Origin: Bryobacterales bacterium
GTDB lineage: Bacteria; Acidobacteriota; Terriglobia; Bryobacterales; Bryobacteraceae
Assembly (NCBI GenBank): GCA_016713735.1
Contig: JADJOP010000007.1
Coordinates: 62,001 to 126,000, forward strand
DNA length: 64,000 bases
Direction of reading: 5' to 3'
In this document: positions 36,167 through 44,336 of the stretch, piece by piece
Layout: every line of letters begins with the position of its first letter
Numbering within the stretch: the first letter of the stretch is position 1
The notes under the pieces: generated by a model
What the model saw: only the letters and a program-made list of their open reading frames with translations
What the model was told of the DNA's origin: nothing
Databases searched by the model: none
Made by a program: the position numbers and the translations under genes

Positions 36167-37011
36167 ACGTCGCAGATCGTCAACGCCGTATCAAGCGAGG
36201 TGAGGGCATCCTTGAGCGGCGAGTATTCGTGCGAGAGCCAGCCGGTGAAGCCGAGGTCGACGATGGCCTGGGCGATGCCGCGGTAGCTGAGCTCTTGCGT
36301 CTCGTCGAACTCGTGGCGGCCCGGATTGCCGGCGGTGTGGAAGTGGGCCATGATGCCGAAGTGCTGGCGGATGGTGCGGATGATGTCGCCTTCCATGATT
36401 TGCGCGTGATAGATGTCGTAGAGAATCTTCACGCGCGGTGAGTTCACGCGCTTGCACATCTCGGCGGCGAAGGCGATGTTGTCGAACTGGTAGTCGGGGT
36501 GGTTCACCTTGGAGTTCAAATACTCCATGCAGATGGTGACGCCTTTGTCCTCGGCGTGCGCCTTCACCTTGTTCAGGAACAGCACGCAGTTCTCGATGGC
36601 CTCGGGGTCGCCCATGCCGGCGCGGTTGCCGCTGAAGGTGATCACGTTGGGCACGCCGTTGGCGGCGGCTTTGTCGAGGTTGGCGCGCATGGTCTTTTCG
36701 AGCGCGGCGTGGTTCTCCTTTCGATTGAGCCCGTCCTTGATCGACCCCGCGCCGGGGGCCATCGTGGGCACAAGGCCGTGCTTCTTGAGCGTGGGCCAGT
36801 CGGCCTCACCGATCAGGTCAAATCCGGTGGCGCCGAGGCGGGCGGCGTGGCGCGCCATGTCGTCGAGGGTGAACTTCGTGCCGCGGAAGCACCCTCGCGT
36901 GACGCCTTGTTTCAGACGCCCCTTGCGGTTGGACTTCTGCTCCATCAGGGTTTGGGCGGCCGCGGGAGTGGCGGCCAGGAGGGATACAGCCTCACGTCGA
37001 TTCATGCCCAC
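36163..37011 (-). CDS. Sugar phosphate isomerase/epimerase family (hydroxypyruvate isomerase-like)
   Basis: This 282-residue xylose-isomerase-like TIM-barrel protein follows a Tat-type leader (MNRREAVSLLAATPAAAQ). Metal-ligand candidates are Glu in CMEYLNSK, Asp in LYDIYHAQ, His in AHFHTAG and Glu in LSHEYSP, in the order of hydroxypyruvate isomerase. Exported versions are common in Acidobacteriota and Planctomycetota, with mostly unknown substrates. It is divergent from the LOG gene with 39 bp between. Confidence 0.88.
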   Translation of the reverse strand: MGMNRREAVSLLAATPAAAQTLMEQKSNRKGRLKQGVTRGCFRGTKFTLDDMARHAARLGATGFDLIGEADWPTLKKHGLVPTMAPGAGSIKDGLNRKENHAALEKTMRANLDKAAANGVPNVITFSGNRAGMGDPEAIENCVLFLNKVKAHAEDKGVTICMEYLNSKVNHPDYQFDNIAFAAEMCKRVNSPRVKILYDIYHAQIMEGDIIRTIRQHFGIMAHFHTAGNPGRHEFDETQELSYRGIAQAIVDLGFTGWLSHEYSPLKDALTSLDTALTICDV

Positions 37012-37050
37012 ATGCTACATCCACGCGGCGCGGGCAGCTACCCTACGAAT

Positions 37051-37632
37051 ATGCTCACGGCATTGTGTGTCTATTGCGGCTCGAACAGCGGCGCGTCGCC
37101 GGTCTACAAGGAGTCGGCCGCGGCCCTCGGGCGCGAACTGGCGCGGCGCGGAATCAGGCTCGTGTACGGCGGTTCGGATCGCGGCACCATGGGCGCGCTG
37201 GCCGATGCCGTGCTGAGCGCGGGCGGCCGCGTGACGGGCATCATTCCCTCGGGCTACCTCGAAAACGAAGCGGCGCACAGGGGGCTGGCCGACCTGCGCG
37301 TGGTGGGCTCGATGCATGAACGCAAGGCGCTGATGACCGAGCTATGCGATGCGTTTCTCACCATGCCCGGCGGCTTCGGCACGTTCGATGAGCTATGCGA
37401 GGCGCTCAGTTGGGCGCAGTTGCGAATTCACGCCAAGCCGGTAGGCCTGTGGAACATCAACGGCTTCTTCGATCCCTTCCTCGCACAGCTTGACCTGGCC
37501 GTGCGCGAGGGCTTCCTCAAGCACGAGCACCGCGCGCTGGTGCAGCCGAGCCACGACATGAACGCACTGCTCGATCACCTGGCACTGGCCACGCCCACGG
37601 CCGCGCCCACGCCGGAGGCCAAGTGGCTCTGA
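37051..37632 (+). CDS. LOG family protein (TIGR00730)
   Basis: This 193-residue Rossmann-fold protein has VYGGSDRGTMGALADA and the signature MPGGFGTFDELCEAL (PGGxGTxxE) of LOG phosphoribohydrolases. These cleave the ribose phosphate from cytokinin riboside monophosphate or from AMP-like nucleotides. In bacteria without plant hosts the role is probably nucleotide salvage or housekeeping. The ATG at 37051 is chosen because the Rossmann strand LTALCVYCGSNSG starts there. The long in-frame extension upstream lies opposite the isomerase gene. Confidence 0.92.
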   Translation: MLTALCVYCGSNSGASPVYKESAAALGRELARRGIRLVYGGSDRGTMGALADAVLSAGGRVTGIIPSGYLENEAAHRGLADLRVVGSMHERKALMTELCDAFLTMPGGFGTFDELCEALSWAQLRIHAKPVGLWNINGFFDPFLAQLDLAVREGFLKHEHRALVQPSHDMNALLDHLALATPTAAPTPEAKWL

Positions 37633-37638
37633 GCCGCG

Positions 37639-38844
37639 CTACACCCAGCCGCCGTCGTCTTCGCGCTGGAATTTACGCAAGCCTTCTTCGCTGAGGTCAA
37701 CGCCGAGGCCGGGGCGGTCCGGCGCAGTGATGTAGCCTTCCTTCACCGGCGGCGCATTGGTGGCCATGTCCAGCACGTTGTCCGAGCCGAGGCGCGTTTC
37801 GCTGGTGAGAAAGTCGAAGTGCGCATGGCCGAGGTGGGCGCTGGCCATGGTGAGCAGCACGCCGCCAACGTTGTGCGTGGCCAGCGGCACGCGATAGAGC
37901 GAGGCCAGAGTGCCGATTTTACGCGCGCCTGTGATGCCGCCGCAAAAGGCGAGGTCCGGATAGACAAAATCCAGCACTTGATGTTGCAGGAAGGGCCAGA
38001 AGCCCTTGGGCATTTCCAGTTTTTCGCCGGTGAGCAGCGGCACGCGCGCCTGCTGGCGCAGCGACACCCAGCTTTCGCTGAACTCGACCGGCAGCGGATC
38101 TTCGAGCCACTTCGGCTGGATGCCTTCGACGGCCTTGGCCACGCCGACCGCGCTCGGCAGATCGTATTCGTTGTGGCAGTGGGCCATGATGTCGTAGTTG
38201 GGGCCGAGGGCGGCGCGCACGTTTTCAAAGGCGGTGCGGATCTTGGCGAAGTCGCGCGCATCAAGCGCCGTGGAGTAGACACCGCTGGGCTTGCCGATGG
38301 GCGCGGTGGTGTTCATCTTCACCTGCGTGAAGCCCATCGGGCTGGCCTTGAATTTTGCCGCCCACTCGTTCACAACGGACTTGTCGAGCATGTCGCGCGG
38401 GGCGGAGTTGACGAAGACCGGGACGCGCTCGCGATAGGGCCCGCCGAGCAGCGAATACACGGGCCGTCCGGTGATCTTACCGGCGAGATCCCACAGCGCC
38501 ATGTCGACGCCGCTGAGGGCGGGGATGTTGGCCATGTAAGGGTGGATCTGCGTGGCCATGCGCATGTGGAGGGCTTCGATGGCGAGGGGGTCTTTGCCCA
38601 TGAGGACGGGCTTGTAGCGTTCGCGCCAGGCATGCATCATGGGGCCGCTCACGCCCGACTCGCCATAGCCGGTCAGGCCGGCGTCGGTTTCGATCTTGAT
38701 GTAGGTGTGAGCGAGGCGTGAGACGGGGCGGATCTGGAAGCCGGTGATCTTCACCTTGCCCGCGTGTTGGGCAGCCGCGCGTTCGAGGACCGTAAGCGTT
38801 GCGGGCAGGCCGAGCGCCGCTTTCAGGAGGGTGCGCCGATTCAT
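37639..38844 (-). CDS. Enolase-superfamily (mandelate racemase/muconate lactonizing) exported enzyme
   Basis: This 401-residue protein has a Tat-like leader (NRRTLLKAALGLPATLTV). The enolase-superfamily barrel is shown by a capping domain with YGESGVSG and by likely metal ligands or catalytic groups in MAHCHNEYD, KWLEDPLP, LTGEKLE and ATHNVGG. The His in ATHN is typical of acid-sugar dehydratases. A sugar-acid dehydratase role (galactonate or similar) is likely but unproven. The start at 38844 is chosen because the leader begins there. It follows LOG convergently with 6 bp between stops. Confidence 0.88.
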   Translation of the reverse strand: MNRRTLLKAALGLPATLTVLERAAAQHAGKVKITGFQIRPVSRLAHTYIKIETDAGLTGYGESGVSGPMMHAWRERYKPVLMGKDPLAIEALHMRMATQIHPYMANIPALSGVDMALWDLAGKITGRPVYSLLGGPYRERVPVFVNSAPRDMLDKSVVNEWAAKFKASPMGFTQVKMNTTAPIGKPSGVYSTALDARDFAKIRTAFENVRAALGPNYDIMAHCHNEYDLPSAVGVAKAVEGIQPKWLEDPLPVEFSESWVSLRQQARVPLLTGEKLEMPKGFWPFLQHQVLDFVYPDLAFCGGITGARKIGTLASLYRVPLATHNVGGVLLTMASAHLGHAHFDFLTSETRLGSDNVLDMATNAPPVKEGYITAPDRPGLGVDLSEEGLRKFQREDDGGWV

Positions 38845-39193
38845 GACGCGTATTGTATGCCCGGCGCGCGCCGGACTCATCCCATCTCGAGTTTGCCCCC
38901 CGCCTGGACGCACCCACTCAGCCCGGTCGTCACCTTGCCCTCCTTGCATCTCGATCGAACCTCCCGCCTCCTCGTCGAGGTACAGATCCTTCGGGCTGAG
39001 GAATTGCCCCTTCACCTCCAATCGCTGGAGGCGCGGCCGGGCGCGACAACGGCGCTTGCTCCCCTCTGCGATTCCAGACGGGGAGCGCCTCGGCGTGAAT
39101 GACCGAGCCGCCGACTATCCAACTGGGCACAACCGGGCTCGCGGGTGGATGCTTCGCTCTGGCCGTCAGCCCAAAATGACGCGAACAGGGCGC
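38845..39193. other. Intergenic region, no supported gene
   Basis: This region of about 350 bp lies between the enolase-superfamily gene start and the end of the PEP-CTERM gene. The enolase frame stays open upstream for 59 codons, but the sequence is unlike the family and has no ribosome-binding site, so it is left out. The enolase promoter should lie here. I see no clear boxes. Confidence 0.35.
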
Positions 39194-39213
39194 CGCGGGG
39201 CAGCGCCCCCGCG
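39194..39213 (-). terminator. Terminator-like hairpin after the PEP-CTERM gene
   Basis: CGCGGGG and CCCCGCG pair perfectly (7 bp) with a 6-nt loop, 2 nt after the stop codon. No strong T run follows. Confidence 0.45.
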
Positions 39214-39215
39214 CG

Positions 39216-39878
39216 TTACCTCCGCCGCCGCCAGGCCAGAAACGCCAGCCCGGCTCCCATCAGCGCGTAAGTCGATGGCTCCGGCACCGCTCCCGGGTCC
39301 CCGCCGCCGTCCCCGTCCCCATCCCCATCCCCATCGTCCGGAAGCTGACCTGTGTGGTAGCTCAGTAGATTCACACCGAGGTTCCAATCCGTCCCTAACT
39401 GCAACTTCAACACCGGAGCCGTCACGCCCACATGGATCAGCGCCGCCGCCGCGCTGGCCGCATAGTTGTACGGTTCGGAACTCCATAGGACCGTGCCCTC
39501 CCCGTCGGTGACGCGCAACACTTCGGCCGTCCGCGCAGGACCTAAGAAGTACGACCCCAAATAGAAACTGTCCAGAGTCACATCTGCATATCCGACCGGC
39601 GTCAGCGTAATTTCCAGAATTTTGAGGTTAGCCGCGGCCAACACCGCCGCCGGCAAATCCGAGTAGCCTTCGTTCCAAAATGCCGCGTTGGGAAGGAACA
39701 CGCTGAAGTCCTCGTTCAGCGTCTGGTAGCTGACCGCCAGATCCGGCTGGTCCGTGTCTCCGGCCTCAACCGGCGAGTAACCGCCCAGTGGCTTCAGCGA
39801 CGCAAAGTCGATCACCCCCCCATACGCCACGCACGCCGCGAGGCCCAACAACCCTACTCTCAATAATGCCGTCCACAT
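39216..39878 (-). CDS. PEP-CTERM sorting-domain protein
   Basis: This 220-residue protein has an N-terminal signal peptide (WTALLRVGLLGLAACVAYG), a beta-rich ectodomain, an Asp-Gly-rich linker, and the C-terminal sorting signal VPEPSTYALMGAGLAFLAWR followed by Arg residues. Such proteins are processed by exosortase and displayed at the cell surface, often with exopolysaccharide. The start at 39878 is supported by an AGGAGG site 6-7 nt upstream. The passenger domain is not recognised. The gene is divergent from an ECF sigma factor, which may control it. Confidence 0.9.
   Translation of the reverse strand: MWTALLRVGLLGLAACVAYGGVIDFASLKPLGGYSPVEAGDTDQPDLAVSYQTLNEDFSVFLPNAAFWNEGYSDLPAAVLAAANLKILEITLTPVGYADVTLDSFYLGSYFLGPARTAEVLRVTDGEGTVLWSSEPYNYAASAAAALIHVGVTAPVLKLQLGTDWNLGVNLLSYHTGQLPDDGDGDGDGDGGGDPGAVPEPSTYALMGAGLAFLAWRRRR
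39309..39337 (-). repeat. 6-bp microsatellite encoding the (Asp-Gly)n linker
   Basis: Hexamers of the form CCCCRT (CCCCGT/CCCCAT on the + strand) recur about four to five times and encode the DGDGDGDG linker just before the PEP-CTERM anchor. The Asp spacing resembles calcium-binding loops. Confidence 0.65.
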
Positions 39879-40071
39879 ATTCTTCCTCCTGGTCTTTTTG
39901 TCGTTCGCCCCGGCTTTGCCTCTGTTCCATTGCTTCATTCGGTTTCGCCCGGACGGGAAATTCTGTCAACTGACACGCGCAAAAATCCCCCGCCACGGAC
40001 CACCCCCATTTCGCTCATAGTTCCAGTACTTCCCGCCACAAACCTCCGCGCGCTATTCTGAATGAACCGCA

Positions 40072-40668
40072 ATGGAGCTTGAGGACGCCGACATCACCGA
40101 GCTACTCCAGCAATGGTCGGGCGGCGACCCCGCTGCCTTCGACCGCCTGCTCCCATTCGTCTACGTTGAACTCCGGCGCCTCGCCGGCTCCTTCCTCCGC
40201 TTCGAGCGCTCCTCGCACACCCTCCCGCCCACCGCCCTCGTCCACGAGCTCTACCTCAAACTCGTCGATCAGCAACGCGCCCAGTGGACCGACCGCGAAC
40301 ACTTCTTCCGCATCTCCGCCCGGCTGATGCGCCGGATCATGGTCGATCACGCCCGCAGACGCGCCTCAGACAAGCGCGGCAACGCCCCCGCCCACCTCCC
40401 CCTCGACGACGCCCTCGACGCCCCGGCCTCCTCCGAATCCACCCTCCTCGCCGTCGATGCAGCACTCACCCGCTTCTCCGCCATTGACCCCCGCGCCTCT
40501 CAAATCGTCGAAATGCGCTACTTCGGCGGCTTCGAACTCGAGGAAATCGCCACCCTCCTCCGCATCTCCCGTACCACCGTCAAACGCCAGTGGAACGTAG
40601 CCCGTATGTGGCTCCACCGCGACTTAGCGTCGGAATTCGATGGATCCGGACGGCGGGAAAGCGTTTAG
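40072..40668 (+). CDS. ECF-type RNA polymerase sigma factor (TIGR02999/X6 type)
   Basis: This 198-residue sigma factor has region 2 (YVELRRLAGSFLRFER, TALVHELYLKLVDQ, HFFRISARLMRRIMVDHARR) and region 4 (RASQIVEMRYFGGFELEEIA, ISRTTVKRQWNVARMWLHRDL). This subgroup is expanded in Acidobacteriota and Planctomycetota and usually sits beside a PknB-type Ser/Thr kinase instead of an anti-sigma factor. No kinase follows here, because the next gene converges 39 bp on. It is divergent from the PEP-CTERM gene. Codons strongly favour C in the third position. Confidence 0.93.
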   Translation: MELEDADITELLQQWSGGDPAAFDRLLPFVYVELRRLAGSFLRFERSSHTLPPTALVHELYLKLVDQQRAQWTDREHFFRISARLMRRIMVDHARRRASDKRGNAPAHLPLDDALDAPASSESTLLAVDAALTRFSAIDPRASQIVEMRYFGGFELEEIATLLRISRTTVKRQWNVARMWLHRDLASEFDGSGRRESV

Positions 40669-40707
40669 CGAACTCGCCGCCCTCGGCGACAAAGGCGAAC
40701 CCCTCCG

Positions 40708-41823
40708 TTATTCGCCGAATGCGAACAGCTTGCCGTCCTGGCTGCCGATGACAAGCCTGCCGGCAGCCACAGCGGGCGAAGCGCTGAGGCCCGCGCCGGC
40801 CTCGTACTCCCACACCTTCTTGCCGCTCACGGCATCGAGCGCGTAGATGCGGCCATCGTTCGAACCGAAGAAGACGCGATCAGCCTGGCCATCTGCGCCC
40901 TTCACGTAGACAGGCGAGGATTCAATGCGTGCCTTCGTCATGAACGTCCACAGCGGCTTGCCGTTCTTCGTGTTCAGGCAGTGGAGCATCTTGTCGCGGC
41001 CACCGACGTAGACGCGATCGGCAAAGACGGCGGGCGAGGCGTAGAAGGGAAACTTGCGCTGCGGATGCTCGTAGCGCCACACCACTTTCTTCTGCGCGAG
41101 GCTGACGCCGAGCACCTGGTTGTCGAACGTGCCGAAGAAGGCCATCGTGGCCGTGAGCGCGGGCGACGCGCCAGTATAGGCTTGCGAGGCGATCTGGTAA
41201 ACCTCCTTGCCGTCGCTGACGCGGATGGCATGGAAGATCTCATCGCAACCGGCGACGAAGGTGACGCCGTTGGCCAGACCCGGCGTGGAGTGGACCTGGG
41301 CGGTGGTTTGGAACGTCCACACGGGTTTGCCGGTCTTGACGGAGAGCGCGTAGAGGCGCGAATCGTAGCTCCCGATGAGGACCTTGTCGCCGCTGACGAC
41401 GGGTGAGGATTTGATTTCGCTGCCTGTCTTGTGGGTCCAGATGAGCTTGCCGTCGGCGGCGCTGACGGCGTGCACGGTGCCCGCGAGATCTCCAATGTAG
41501 ACGACGCCGCCGGAGACGGCAGGCGAGGACTCGCCGATTTCGGCTCCGGTTTTGTAACGCCACTTGAGCTTGCCAGTGTTGAGATCGAGCGCGACGAGAT
41601 CGCCCGACATGGCCGCGGCATAGACCGTCCCGTTCACGATGGCGGCGCTCGATTCGATGGATTCGCCCATGTCGAAGGTCCACACGGGGCGCAGATTGGC
41701 GGGCAGCGTGGAAGAGGCGACGCCGGTGAGTTGCGGATTGCCGCGGAACTGCGGCCAGTCGCCGTTGGCGGGGGACTGCGCCATCACCAGCGCGGCTGAA
41801 AGAAATGCCATCAGAATGCGCAT
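40708..41823 (-). CDS. Exported PQQ-like beta-propeller repeat protein
   Basis: This 371-residue protein has a signal peptide (MRILMAFLSAALVMAQ), the WPQFRGNPQLTG start typical of these proteins, and about seven blades of the form GKLKWRYKTG, GKLIWTHKTG, GKPVWTFQTT and GKKVWEYEAG. The fold is that of PQQ-dependent dehydrogenases, but no PQQ-binding residues can be assigned, so it may be a structural or binding propeller. It is the last gene of the five-gene operon and overlaps the alcohol dehydrogenase end by 13 bp. Confidence 0.92.
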   Translation of the reverse strand: MRILMAFLSAALVMAQSPANGDWPQFRGNPQLTGVASSTLPANLRPVWTFDMGESIESSAAIVNGTVYAAAMSGDLVALDLNTGKLKWRYKTGAEIGESSPAVSGGVVYIGDLAGTVHAVSAADGKLIWTHKTGSEIKSSPVVSGDKVLIGSYDSRLYALSVKTGKPVWTFQTTAQVHSTPGLANGVTFVAGCDEIFHAIRVSDGKEVYQIASQAYTGASPALTATMAFFGTFDNQVLGVSLAQKKVVWRYEHPQRKFPFYASPAVFADRVYVGGRDKMLHCLNTKNGKPLWTFMTKARIESSPVYVKGADGQADRVFFGSNDGRIYALDAVSGKKVWEYEAGAGLSASPAVAAGRLVIGSQDGKLFAFGE

Positions 41824-42911
41824 AGGTACAACTCCTGGGCCGCGGCGGCGTCGAATTTCCGCGGGTTGAATGTGCCGGTCCACTGCTCGGCGGCCCGCTC
41901 GCTCAATTCAGCGAGCGAATCCATCTCCACACCCGCAGCGCTGAGGGAGCGCGGCAGTGCGGCGGCATCGCGCATCTCTTCGATGCGCAGGGCGAGCTCG
42001 GGGTGGAGGTCGGAATAGCGGCCTTGCACGGCGGGCGTGTTCCAGCGCACAACGTGCGGCAGCAGCATCGCCAGCGCGTGGCCGTGCGTCGTGCCGTAGC
42101 GCTGCGTGAGCGGGTTGGCGCAGGCGTGCGCGGCGCCAAGCATGGAGTGTTCGATAGCCGCACCAGCGAGATAGGAAGCCACCTGCATGCGGCCGGCGAT
42201 CTCCACGCCGGCGCCGTTGAGGGCGCGCTCAAAGTTCTCGTGGATGAGGCGCCAGGCCTCACGGGCAAAACAATCGGACATGGCGTTGGCGCGCGTCGAC
42301 ACCCAGGTTTCCACGGCGTGGGCGAGCGCATCGAAGCCCGATGCGGCCAGCACGCGGCGCGGCTGCATCATGGCGAGTTCGGGATCGAGCAGGGCGAGTT
42401 TCGCGGCGGCTGACGGATCGCCGCAGGCCATCTTGCGATGCGTGCGCGCGTCGGAGATGACGGCGTAGCTCTGCGCTTCGCTGCCCGTGCCCGTGGTGGT
42501 GGGAACGGCGATCATCGGCAGCAGCGGACGGCGCGCTTTGCCATAGCCCCAGTAGTCGTGCATCGCGGCGCCGTTGGTGACGAGGAAGTTCACGGCCTTG
42601 GCGGCATCGAGCGAAGAGCCGCCGCCGAGGCCGATGATGGAATCCACCCGCAGCGGCGCGGCAAAGGCGCGGCCCGCTTCGGCGGCATCGGTATCGGGGT
42701 TCTCGCCGAAGCCATGCCAAGGTGTGACATGCACACCGGCTTCTTCGAGCGATCGCACGGCGCGGGCGACGAAGCCCGCCTTCACCATGCCCTCATCGGC
42801 CACCAGCAACGTGCGCGCGAAGTTGTGCCCGCGAGCGAATTCGCCCAGGCGGCCAAGGGCTCCGGATTCACACACGACGCTGGTGCGCGCGTGCGAGGTG
42901 AATGGCGTCAT
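41811..42911 (-). CDS. Iron-containing alcohol dehydrogenase
   Basis: This 366-residue group III dehydrogenase has NAD-binding GGGSSLDAAKAVNF and VPTTTGTGSEAQ, and metal ligands expected in DALAHAVETW, AHACANPLTQ and THGHALAMLLPHVV. It reduces aldehydes or oxidises alcohols with NAD(P). There is no signal peptide, so it is cytoplasmic, while the surrounding operon genes are exported. The start overlaps the amidohydrolase stop by 4 bp and the stop overlaps the next propeller gene. The substrate is not evident. Confidence 0.92.
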   Translation of the reverse strand: MTPFTSHARTSVVCESGALGRLGEFARGHNFARTLLVADEGMVKAGFVARAVRSLEEAGVHVTPWHGFGENPDTDAAEAGRAFAAPLRVDSIIGLGGGSSLDAAKAVNFLVTNGAAMHDYWGYGKARRPLLPMIAVPTTTGTGSEAQSYAVISDARTHRKMACGDPSAAAKLALLDPELAMMQPRRVLAASGFDALAHAVETWVSTRANAMSDCFAREAWRLIHENFERALNGAGVEIAGRMQVASYLAGAAIEHSMLGAAHACANPLTQRYGTTHGHALAMLLPHVVRWNTPAVQGRYSDLHPELALRIEEMRDAAALPRSLSAAGVEMDSLAELSERAAEQWTGTFNPRKFDAAAAQELYLCAF

Positions 42912-44332
42912 CGCGGCTTGTTCTCCGCGGCCCGGGCGCGGTCTACGACCTGCTTCACCTCGCTCATCAGGCGCGGGGCGTTGTACGGGATGCCGTCCTT
43001 GATCACCCACTGGATGGCGCCGGAGTCGGGGCGCATGATCTTGAGGTTGGCGAGCGGATTGCCTTTCACGACAACGAGGTCGGCAAGCCAGCCCGCACGC
43101 ACGCGGCCGAGTTCGCTTTCCTTGCCCAGAACGCGAGCGCCGTTGGTGGTGGCGTGCTGGATCACTTCGAGCGGGGCGAAGCCGGCCTCCTGATGCAGTT
43201 CGAGTTCGCGCGCGTAGCCGAAGCCCTGCATCTGGTAGATGAAGCCCGCGTCCTCGCCCGTGGTGACAGTGCCGCCCCGGCGCGCGAAGTCCTTCACGGC
43301 GGCCATCCACAGGCGGTAGTTTTCTTTCCAGAAGACCTCGTCCTCGGTGCTCCAGCCGAAGAAGAAGCTGCCGTGGTTGTCGCGCGAAGGCGCGAAGAAC
43401 GCCGCCAGCGCCGGATGGAGCAGCGCGGCGAATTGCGGCTGGCTCTCGTAGCGCTGCAAGTCGCGCGCCGCTTCGTAGATGCTCAGCGTGGGATTCCAGG
43501 CGACGCCTTTGTCCACCATGCGCTGCAGCACGCGGCCGAGCTTCTCGGGATCGGCTTCGCGCCACAGCCGGCCGGCATAGCGGAAACGATGCGTCTCGTC
43601 GTTGTAGTTGAACTCGGGCGGAAAGGCCTGCCCGCCTTCGCGCAGCGCGGCGTCGGGAATGCCGTACCAGTGCTCGATGGTGGTGATGCCGGCATCGGCG
43701 GCGTGCACGGCGTGCGAATCCTCGACGCCCATGTGGATGGCTGTGCGCAGGCCCTGCGCGCGTGCCTCTTCGAGCGCGGCGTTCAGGATGTCGCGATAGG
43801 TTTGGTGGAACTTGATGCCGTCGCCGCCGGTGGCTTTGATTTCGCGCACGCGCTCAAGGGCCTTCTCCGGCGTCTCGGGGCGGCCGAACCAGGCGTAGAG
43901 CAGCAGTCGCGGCGCGGCGCGTCTGCCGGCGGCGCTTTCCTCGCGCAGGCGCTTGGAGAGTTCAAACGTCGAGCCGACATCGCGCACGGTGGTGATGCCG
44001 GAGGCGAGCCACAGCTTGAGGCAGTAGTCGACGTCCATCGCCATGCGGCCGCGGTTTTCCTGCACATGGCCGTGCATGTTGATGAGTCCGGGCAGCACGT
44101 AAGCGCCGCGACCGTCGATCTCAACGCCTTGCCAGCCGGCCGGCAGGCGGCCCACCTGCGTGATGTGGTTGCCTTCCACCACAACATCCAGCGGTCCGCG
44201 CGCAGGCATGCCGGGACCTTCGACGACCATCGCGCTGCGAATGGCCATTCGCGCCGGGCGCTGCGCATGCGTGGGTGCGGTTTGCGCGGAAAGGGCCGCG
44301 GCAACGATGAGCGCGACGAAGGCCGCTCTCAT
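42908..44332 (-). CDS. Exported metal-dependent amidohydrolase
   Basis: This 474-residue protein has a signal peptide (FVALIVAAALSAQ) and the amidohydrolase (imidazolonepropionase-like) fold: metal-binding INMHGHVQ, a likely bridging Lys in GIKFHQTY, further His in AIHMGVED and IEHWYGI, the catalytic Asp in TTGEDAGF, and the closing ADLVVVKGNPL. It hydrolyses amide or ester bonds in the periplasm. The start follows the propeller gene by 4 bp and the stop overlaps the alcohol dehydrogenase start. Confidence 0.92.
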   Translation of the reverse strand: MRAAFVALIVAAALSAQTAPTHAQRPARMAIRSAMVVEGPGMPARGPLDVVVEGNHITQVGRLPAGWQGVEIDGRGAYVLPGLINMHGHVQENRGRMAMDVDYCLKLWLASGITTVRDVGSTFELSKRLREESAAGRRAAPRLLLYAWFGRPETPEKALERVREIKATGGDGIKFHQTYRDILNAALEEARAQGLRTAIHMGVEDSHAVHAADAGITTIEHWYGIPDAALREGGQAFPPEFNYNDETHRFRYAGRLWREADPEKLGRVLQRMVDKGVAWNPTLSIYEAARDLQRYESQPQFAALLHPALAAFFAPSRDNHGSFFFGWSTEDEVFWKENYRLWMAAVKDFARRGGTVTTGEDAGFIYQMQGFGYARELELHQEAGFAPLEVIQHATTNGARVLGKESELGRVRAGWLADLVVVKGNPLANLKIMRPDSGAIQWVIKDGIPYNAPRLMSEVKQVVDRARAAENKPR

Positions 44333-44336
44333 CGTG

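Noticed and set aside
38845..39021. N-terminal extension of the enolase-superfamily gene
   Set aside because: The extra 59 codons precede a clear Tat leader and have no ribosome-binding site.
40640..40846. Small gene after the ECF sigma factor (possible kinase remnant)
   Set aside because: It overlaps the sigma gene's end and the converging propeller gene, and has no kinase sequence.
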